The position numbers and the translations under genes are program-made. The notes under the pieces were generated by a model. The model was not told the origin of the DNA and made no database searches. It worked only from the letters and a program-made list of their open reading frames with translations. From Mageeibacillus sp. UBA5770 (lineage in GTDB: Bacteria; Bacillota_A; Clostridia; Saccharofermentanales; Saccharofermentanaceae), in assembly GCA_002418705.1 (NCBI GenBank), contig DIEQ01000008.1, positions 8,100 to 19,661 of the forward strand: a stretch of 11,562 nucleotides of DNA, in the 5' to 3' direction. This document shows positions 5,505 to 11,562 of the stretch, piece after piece; positions within the stretch are counted from its first letter, which is position 1, and the number at the start of each line of letters is the position of its first letter.

Positions 5505-7490
5505 ATGGCAAAAAAAACTGCCTACGATAATGAGAGCATTTCTTCACTGAAAGGTGCCGACCGTGTACGTAAACGTCCGGGCGTTATATTCGGATCCGAT
5601 GGTCTTGAGGGCTGCGAGCATTCCTTCTTCGAAATCCTTTCAAACTCGATTGATGAGGCCCGCGAAGGCCACGGCGACCGTATCGAGATCGTGCGCTATG
5701 CAGATGGCTCGATTCAGGTTGAAGATTTCGGGCGCGGAATTCCACTTGACTATAACAATAAGGAAGAGAGATATAACTGGGAACTTGTTTACTGCGAGCT
5801 TTATGCCGGCGGTAAGTATAATAATAATTCGGGCGAGAACTATGAATACAGTCTCGGACTCAATGGACTCGGAGCATGCGCGACGCAGTACGCTTCGGAG
5901 TATTTTGATGTACAGGTATTCCGCGATGGATTTAAGTATTCCCTTCATTTTGAAAAAGGTGAAAACATCGGCGGACTCGTTAAGGAGCCGACGAGATTCA
6001 AGCGGACCGGCACGATCCAGAAATGGAAGCCGGACAGGGACGTATTCACGGATATTCAGATTCCGCTTGATACTTTTCTTCAGATAATCAAGCGTCAGGC
6101 AGTCGTCAACAGCGGCGTGACATTCCATATCGTCGATGAGGCAACAAGTCAGGATTATACCTATTGTTACCCGGAAGGAATTCTCGGTTACGTCACTGAG
6201 CTCGATGAGGGCAAGGGTATTACCCGTCCTTATTCTTTTGAAGGATCAGGAAAAGGCAAGGACAGGGAAGATAAGCCTGAATACAAAGTAAGGGCTCAGA
6301 TTGCTTTTTCCTTCAATAATGAGATTAACCTTATCGAGTATTATCATAACTCCAGTTTCCTTGAGCATGGCGGAGCTCCTGATAAGGCGATTCGCGCAGC
6401 TTTTACCGGTGAAATTGACAGGCAGATCCGTCTGCGCGACAAGTATAAGGCAGGGGAGAGCAAAGTTACCTTCCAGGATATATGTGACAGCCTTCTTCTT
6501 GTGACCAGCTCCTTTTCTACGCAGACAAGTTATGAGAATCAGACCAAAAAAGCTATCAGCAATAAGTTTATTCAGGATTTCATGAATGAACTCATACGCG
6601 CAAAGCTGGAAATCTGGTTTATCGAGAATAAAGCAGACGCTGATAAGGTGATTGAACAGCTTCTTATCAACAAACGCAGCCGCGAAAACGCAGAGAAGAC
6701 ACGCCTGAATGTCAAGAAGAAGCTGATGGGCAATCTCGATATTAATAACCGCGTGAAAAAGTTTGTAGACTGCCGAACACGCGAAGTCTCACAGAGGGAG
6801 TTATACATCGTGGAAGGCGACTCAGCTCTCGGATCCTGTAAGATGGGACGCGATGCTGAGTTTCAGGCCATTATGCCGGTCCGCGGCAAGATCCTGAACT
6901 GCCTGAAATCGGATTATGATGTTATTTTTAAGAGTGATATCATTGTTGATCTTCTCAAGGTCCTGGGCTGCGGCGTTGAAATTCAGACCAAGCACAACAA
7001 GGATTTATCCTCTTTTGACGTGGATCTGCTGCGATGGAACAAGGTCATCATCTGTACGGATGCCGACGTAGACGGATTCCAGATCCGGACGCTTATTCTT
7101 GCCATGCTTTATCGGCTGACCCCGACCCTTATTGAAAGGGGCAAGGTATATATTGCAGAGTCCCCGCTCTTTGAGATTACTCACCGTAATAAGAAGGTTG
7201 AAGAGACACGTTTTGCCTATACAGAGAAGGAGAGAATGGATATTCTATCCCAGTTTCCGCCCGAATCGTGCACGATTCAGCGATCAAAGGGACTCGGCGA
7301 GAATGAACCTGAAATGATGTGGCTGACGACCATGAATCCGGCATCACGCAGGCTTATACAGGTCATGCCGGATGAGGCAAAAGTTACTGCGGCGAAATTC
7401 GATTTACTTCTTGGTGATAATCTCGCAGGACGAAAAGTCCATATTGAGCAAAATGGTCACTTATATCTGGATATGCTTGATATTGGCTGA
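5505..7490 (+). CDS. parE: DNA topoisomerase IV subunit B (type IIA, GyrB/ParE family)
   Basis: This is the ATPase and TOPRIM subunit of a type IIA topoisomerase that passes one DNA duplex through another to unlink daughter chromosomes. The 661-residue protein shows the GHKL ATPase boxes: Glu43, Asn47 and Asp50 in FEILSNSIDEA, EDFGRGIP (73-80) and GLNGLGA (118-124). The transducer has the QTK loop at 346-348. The TOPRIM domain has EGDSA (437-441, Glu437) and DADVDG (519-524) for Mg2+. All catalytic residues are present. The RPGVIFGSDGLEGCEHS segment (24-40) departs from the standard RPGMYIGST, a feature I recall from a clostridial topoisomerase IV branch. AAGGGA (5488-5493) lies 11 nt before ATG. 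It is followed 51 bp later by parC. Gyrase B is the alternative name; the partner lacking a GyrA box favours topoisomerase IV. Confidence 0.93.
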   Translation: MAKKTAYDNESISSLKGADRVRKRPGVIFGSDGLEGCEHSFFEILSNSIDEAREGHGDRIEIVRYADGSIQVEDFGRGIPLDYNNKEERYNWELVYCELYAGGKYNNNSGENYEYSLGLNGLGACATQYASEYFDVQVFRDGFKYSLHFEKGENIGGLVKEPTRFKRTGTIQKWKPDRDVFTDIQIPLDTFLQIIKRQAVVNSGVTFHIVDEATSQDYTYCYPEGILGYVTELDEGKGITRPYSFEGSGKGKDREDKPEYKVRAQIAFSFNNEINLIEYYHNSSFLEHGGAPDKAIRAAFTGEIDRQIRLRDKYKAGESKVTFQDICDSLLLVTSSFSTQTSYENQTKKAISNKFIQDFMNELIRAKLEIWFIENKADADKVIEQLLINKRSRENAEKTRLNVKKKLMGNLDINNRVKKFVDCRTREVSQRELYIVEGDSALGSCKMGRDAEFQAIMPVRGKILNCLKSDYDVIFKSDIIVDLLKVLGCGVEIQTKHNKDLSSFDVDLLRWNKVIICTDADVDGFQIRTLILAMLYRLTPTLIERGKVYIAESPLFEITHRNKKVEETRFAYTEKERMDILSQFPPESCTIQRSKGLGENEPEMMWLTTMNPASRRLIQVMPDEAKVTAAKFDLLLGDNLAGRKVHIEQNGHLYLDMLDIG

Positions 7491-7541
7491 TTGTAACTAA
7501 GTCCGAAGCAAATCATTCTTTACTACTTGCAGGAGAAGTAC

Positions 7542-9812
7542 ATGAGTAAAAAAGAGATACATGGAAAAGAGGATAAGTCACGCGATAAGAAATCCGTATC
7601 AGGAAAAGTCCTTTTGCCTGCCACTGATTTCACCGCGCATCCTTCTACTGAGCAGGTCATAACCGACACGCTTGAGCAGAATTATATGCCATACGCGATG
7701 AGCGTCATTGTTTCCCGTGCAATTCCTGAAATTGACGGCTTCAAACCTTCACACAGGAAGCTGCTCTACACAATGTATAAAATGGGGCTGCTTACGGGAA
7801 ACCGTACAAAATCAGCTAACGTTGTCGGACAGACGATGAAGCTCAATCCACATGGCGATCAGGCAATTTATGAGACGATGGTACGCCTTACGAGGGGTAA
7901 TGCTTCTCTTTTGCATCCATATGTCGATTCGAAGGGTAATTTCGGCCGCCAGTATTCCCGTGATATGCAGTATGCCGCATCCAGATATACGGAAGTGCGC
8001 CTTGATAAGCTGTGTGAAGAAATTTTCCGCGGACTTGATAAGAATGCAATAGATTTTATGGATAATTACGACGGCTCCATGAAGGAACCGGTTCTTCTGC
8101 CTGCTACATTCCCGAGTATCCTGGTAAACAGTAATCAGGGTATTGCTGTCGGCATGGCATCAAATATCTGTTCTTTCAATATCCGAGAAGTATGCGAATC
8201 AACAATTGCTTATATGAAGGATCCTCAGGTCGACCTCCTTTCCATAATGCCTGCACCGGATTTTTCCGGCGGCGGAACCATACTTTATGACAGGATTGAA
8301 ATGCATACGGTATATGAGACCGGCAGGGGTCCGATCCGTATTCGTGCAAAATACAGGATTGATAAGAAAAATAACCTTATCGAAGTCTATGAAATACCTT
8401 ATACGACAACCGCGGAAGGTATCATTGACGAGATCACAGAACTGGTTCGCTCGGGCAAGATAAAGGAAGTTAACGATGTCAGGGATGAAACCGATCTCGA
8501 CGGTCTTAAGATTACAATCGAATGCAAGCGCGGTATTGATGCGGATGCCCTGATGACAAAGCTCTACCGTTTTACCAAGCTGCAGGATACATTCTCATGT
8601 AATTTCAATGTCCTGATCAACGGAATGCCGCGGGTACTTGGTGTCCGTTCCCTTATCGCGGAGTGGCTGGTCTGGCGCAGGTCGTGCCAGAAACGAGAAG
8701 TACTCTATGATTATGAGCGAAAAATGGACAGGCTGCACCTCCTGGACGGACTTGCCAAAATTCTCCTTGATATTGATAAGGCGATACAGATTATCCGCGG
8801 TACCGAATTGGAAGCTGATGTTGTCCCAAACCTCATGAAGGGATTCGATATCGATTCGCTTCAGGCCGATTATGTTGCAGAGATCAAGCTCCGCAATATT
8901 AACAGGCAGTACATCATGAATCGGACTGCAGACCGCGACAATCTCAAAAAGGAGATTGCCGATTTGGAAGATATTCTGAAAAAGCCTCATAGAATTGATG
9001 CCATGATAGTGAAAACTCTCGAAAGCGTCGCCAAAAAATTCGGTCAGGACAGAAAAAGCGAAATCCTTCATGTGGATGAAGTTGAATCGTATTCAATGGA
9101 TCAGATGATTGAAGATTACCGGCTGAAGCTGTTCATGACGGAGCACGGATACATCAAAAAGATTCCGCTGATATCCCTTCGAAGTGCAGGTGAGCTCAAG
9201 ACGAAGGAAGAGGACCGTATCCTTATCGAGCTTGAAGGCAAGAACAAAAGTGACGTACTGTTCTTTTCGGATCACTGCAATGTCTACAAGATGCGTATTC
9301 ATGAGTTGTCTGACACCAAGCCGTCCGAGCTGGGAAGTTATCTTCCCAATGTTCTCAGTATGGAAGACGGGGAGAAAATTCTCTTCATGCACATTACGGA
9401 GACATATGAGGGCAATATGATGTTTGCGTTTGAAAACGGCAAGATTTCGCGCATTGACCTTAAGTCATATGAGACGAAGACGAATCGCAAGAAGCTTGTT
9501 CATGCCTGCAGCGAAGTCTCACCGATTGTTTCAATACTTTACCTTGAAAACGAAGATGATTTCGCCGCTTTTTCCAGTGTTCGCAAGGCAATCGCTTTTT
9601 CAAGCAGCCTGATTCCCATTAAGACGACTCGTTCAACACAGGGTGTCCAGGTACTTGTTCCCAAAAAGGGCAGCGTGCTGACATCAGTGGTCCGACTGAG
9701 TGATTCCGGGTTTACAGACCCCGAATATTACCGTATCCGCCGTACGCCTGCCATCGGTTATTACTTAAAAGAAGAGGCTTTGGTGAACAGGCAGCTGAGT
9801 CTGGGGGAATAA
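7542..9812 (+). CDS. parC: DNA topoisomerase IV subunit A (type IIA, GyrA/ParC family)
   Basis: This is the DNA-cleaving subunit, 756 residues. Catalytic Tyr149 and its Arg148 lie in AASRYTEVRL, matching Arg121-Tyr122 of E. coli GyrA. Other landmarks are DGFKPSHRK (65-73) and the conserved NQGIAVGMASN loop. The quinolone-contact segment reads NPHGDQAIYE (102-111): the positions of GyrA Ser83 and Asp87 are Gln107 and Glu111. The C-terminal third looks like a beta-pinwheel but has no QRRGGKG GyrA box, so negative supercoiling is unlikely and a decatenating topoisomerase IV is favoured. The N-terminal ~30 residues are a Lys-rich extension. I chose ATG 7542 because AGGAGAA (7531-7537) lies just before it; a TTG at 7527 would put that site inside the gene. 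It pairs with the upstream parE and is followed by another gene after 3 nt. Confidence 0.92.
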   Translation: MSKKEIHGKEDKSRDKKSVSGKVLLPATDFTAHPSTEQVITDTLEQNYMPYAMSVIVSRAIPEIDGFKPSHRKLLYTMYKMGLLTGNRTKSANVVGQTMKLNPHGDQAIYETMVRLTRGNASLLHPYVDSKGNFGRQYSRDMQYAASRYTEVRLDKLCEEIFRGLDKNAIDFMDNYDGSMKEPVLLPATFPSILVNSNQGIAVGMASNICSFNIREVCESTIAYMKDPQVDLLSIMPAPDFSGGGTILYDRIEMHTVYETGRGPIRIRAKYRIDKKNNLIEVYEIPYTTTAEGIIDEITELVRSGKIKEVNDVRDETDLDGLKITIECKRGIDADALMTKLYRFTKLQDTFSCNFNVLINGMPRVLGVRSLIAEWLVWRRSCQKREVLYDYERKMDRLHLLDGLAKILLDIDKAIQIIRGTELEADVVPNLMKGFDIDSLQADYVAEIKLRNINRQYIMNRTADRDNLKKEIADLEDILKKPHRIDAMIVKTLESVAKKFGQDRKSEILHVDEVESYSMDQMIEDYRLKLFMTEHGYIKKIPLISLRSAGELKTKEEDRILIELEGKNKSDVLFFSDHCNVYKMRIHELSDTKPSELGSYLPNVLSMEDGEKILFMHITETYEGNMMFAFENGKISRIDLKSYETKTNRKKLVHACSEVSPIVSILYLENEDDFAAFSSVRKAIAFSSSLIPIKTTRSTQGVQVLVPKKGSVLTSVVRLSDSGFTDPEYYRIRRTPAIGYYLKEEALVNRQLSLGE

Positions 9813-9815
9813 TAC

Positions 9816-11562
9816 ATGTCCGGAAATTATTATCTTGGAGACCGGCCAGATCAGTCAGGTTCTCCCGGCAGGAGGATCCTGATCGGGATATGCCTTGCTG
9901 TTCTTCTCGCATCAGCGGTGACTTTCGGTGTCCTTTATGTAAATAATGCAAAACTATCCTCTGTGCTTCCTGCTTTTCAGGAATCCCTGGATTCCCGTGA
10001 ATACAGCAAAGCTCTGGATATGTACCGTGAAATTCAGATCGTGGTTTTAAGTGAAGACCCGGAAAAGGCATCCTCTGATTCCCTGGAAAAGCAGGTCATG
10101 ACTTCGATGGAAGACCTTGTTTTTTCGCGTGTGGATGAAATTGAGCTTGCCATCAGACAGGACAGGTATACCCCCGGCGCAGACGACCGGGCATTCCTCG
10201 AACAGATGGGTGAACTGACCGGTGCAAGACTTGCCCGCTGGCTCGAAAGTCTTTGCAGCGAATACCTTCTCGGAACGATTGAAAAACCAACTCTGGAGTA
10301 CATTTTTGATCAGGTCGGATCCTACTCGAACGTTGCATCAACAGCTGAACCTTTGAGAAAAGAGATTGATACGATTGAAAAATCAAAGGGTGATGTACAG
10401 ACAGCAGAAAGCTTTTTTTCTAATCAGTCATATGTCCTTGCTGTAGAAAAATTCGAGGATATCATCAGCCATACAACCGGATTTGTAAGTGAATATTCAC
10501 AGGCGCGCCTTCAGGAATGCGAAAAAGTCATGTATGATCCGATTATGAAAGAATGCGATGAACACCTTGCCAGCTTCCGGTATTATACCGCAGAAGATAT
10601 TTTATCTGATATGGCACGTATATTTCCGGATGACCAGAAAGTGCAGGCCAAACTTCTTGAGGCGACATCCAATACTTCTCAGGTAGTTGATTTTACAGGC
10701 AGGGTAGAGATGGTCTGCGTAAAGCCGCTGATCGTCGACACAGATCTGGCATTTTCCAACAGCAACGTTGGATATACAGATCGAGTCATGCTGACGGTAA
10801 ATGAATTCAAAGCGATCCTTGAGCAGTTATATGACAATAATTATATTTTGATTGATATACGGCTGATGATTGATCAGACTAACCAGAGTGCCGTGATCCA
10901 GCAGACACTTCGCCTGCCTGAGGGGAAGAAGCCTATTGTAATTGTGCTTGAAAATGATAATTATTCAGCATATCAGAATGGCTTCGGGCTTTGCAGCCGG
11001 CTTGTTAAAAATGACCAGGACCAGATTTGCGGTGAGTATAAGAATGCCGACGGTCAGACCGTGGTAAGCAGGGATGCTGAAGCGATCGGAATACTCGATG
11101 ATTTTGTTGAACAGCATCCGGATTTCTCATTCGACGGGGCAAAAGGAATCGTATCATTTTCCGGTTATGAAACAGTCATGGGATATATTACGAATGCTGA
11201 TCAGATTGATGACAGAAATGCTGCTCTCACAGCGCTTGGCCTGGCAACAACCAATCCGTCTGATGAACAGATCCTCCAGAATCAGTCTGATGTCAAATCC
11301 ATAATGGAACGTCTTAAAGAGACGGGATGGACACTTGCCTCGTCAACTTACGGATTCATTAATGCGAACAGCAATGATCTTGAGACGATAACAAACGACA
11401 CCAATAAGTGGCTCACTCAGGTTGGGGTACTTACCGGCAGTGTACAGGTCCTGGTTTATCCCAACGGCGACTTTATCAAGGGTTCGGATCCGCGCTGTGT
11501 ATTTCTTAAAGATAACGGATTCCGCATTTTCTGCGGTGTGGGTTCGACAGCCTATTATGCGT
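9816..11562 (+). CDS. Membrane-anchored protein with degenerate polysaccharide deacetylase-like domain (3' end outside window)
   Basis: An open frame of 582 codons runs past the window end. GGGGGAA (9803-9809, inside the end of parC) supports ATG 9816; the 3-nt gap implies translational coupling. Residues 1-20 are cytoplasmic and end in GRR, 21-42 form a membrane helix, and about 45-295 are mostly helical and charged (possibly TPR-like, as around 55-75 and 193-275). From about 297 the NodB/polysaccharide deacetylase pattern appears: LTVNEFKAILEQLYDNNYIL, then KKPIVIVLENDNY (371-383) where active members have a double Asp, GWTLASSTYGFI (504-515) where they have SHxxxH, and VYPNGD (547-552) where they have YPxG. 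Only Asp381 of the usual metal triad remains; Ser510 and Phe514 replace the two His. I therefore infer a non-catalytic, possibly glycan-binding, extracytoplasmic domain. Family assignment comes from recalled motif patterns, not a search. Confidence 0.78.
   Translation, partial: MSGNYYLGDRPDQSGSPGRRILIGICLAVLLASAVTFGVLYVNNAKLSSVLPAFQESLDSREYSKALDMYREIQIVVLSEDPEKASSDSLEKQVMTSMEDLVFSRVDEIELAIRQDRYTPGADDRAFLEQMGELTGARLARWLESLCSEYLLGTIEKPTLEYIFDQVGSYSNVASTAEPLRKEIDTIEKSKGDVQTAESFFSNQSYVLAVEKFEDIISHTTGFVSEYSQARLQECEKVMYDPIMKECDEHLASFRYYTAEDILSDMARIFPDDQKVQAKLLEATSNTSQVVDFTGRVEMVCVKPLIVDTDLAFSNSNVGYTDRVMLTVNEFKAILEQLYDNNYILIDIRLMIDQTNQSAVIQQTLRLPEGKKPIVIVLENDNYSAYQNGFGLCSRLVKNDQDQICGEYKNADGQTVVSRDAEAIGILDDFVEQHPDFSFDGAKGIVSFSGYETVMGYITNADQIDDRNAALTALGLATTNPSDEQILQNQSDVKSIMERLKETGWTLASSTYGFINANSNDLETITNDTNKWLTQVGVLTGSVQVLVYPNGDFIKGSDPRCVFLKDNGFRIFCGVGSTAYYA

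Noticed and set aside
7527..7541. TTG at 7527 as the parC start
   Set aside because: The clear Shine-Dalgarno AGGAGAA (7531-7537) would be inside the gene; it is correctly spaced for ATG 7542.
1..11562. CRISPR array, insertion sequence, phage or toxin-antitoxin module
   Set aside because: I saw no regularly spaced repeats, transposase or integrase motifs, or small paired toxin-antitoxin genes, although two tRNA genes that could serve as integration sites are present.

Overview
The window looks like a chromosomal segment of a Gram-positive anaerobe of the class Clostridia (Bacillota). The support is: AAGGAG-type ribosome binding sites on nearly every gene, TGnTATAAT extended -10 boxes, a Thr-rich lipoprotein and a Pro/Thr-linked membrane protein, tRNA genes with encoded CCA, and a topoisomerase IV pair of a divergent type I associate with Clostridia. 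I cannot place it below class level from sequence alone. Nothing here indicates a mobile element, phage, CRISPR array or recent transfer.

Layout. Positions 1-720 are the 3' part of a plus-strand membrane protein: an extracellular Pro/Thr linker, one transmembrane segment and a long acidic, Pro-rich cytoplasmic tail. It converges on a minus-strand pair through a strong shared terminator (759-792). That pair is glutamine-dependent NAD+ synthase nadE (1843-3753) followed 23 bp later by a dihydrodiol-dehydrogenase-like Gfo/Idh/MocA oxidoreductase (824-1819), probably one operon. A 141-bp divergent promoter region (3754-3894) holds a perfect inverted repeat and separates nadE from a plus-strand RimJ/RimL-like GNAT acetyltransferase (to 4509). 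A small SH3-domain lipoprotein follows (4646-5071). Next is a two-gene tRNA operon, Gly(TCC) and Arg(TCT), with its own promoter and an elaborate terminator. The last block is a topoisomerase IV-type operon: parE (5505-7490), parC (7542-9812), and, 3 nt after parC, a membrane-anchored protein with a degenerate polysaccharide-deacetylase domain that runs off the window end.

How it works together. ParE (GHKL ATPase plus TOPRIM) and ParC (catalytic Tyr149) should form an A2B2 type IIA topoisomerase. The quinolone-contact positions of ParC are naturally Gln107 and Glu111. The third gene of that operon is the most unusual element: its fold motifs match the NodB/polysaccharide-deacetylase family, but the metal-binding His pair is missing, so it is probably a non-catalytic envelope protein translated together with ParC. 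The remaining content is ordinary housekeeping and envelope genes; I do not see a clear new defence or mobile system.
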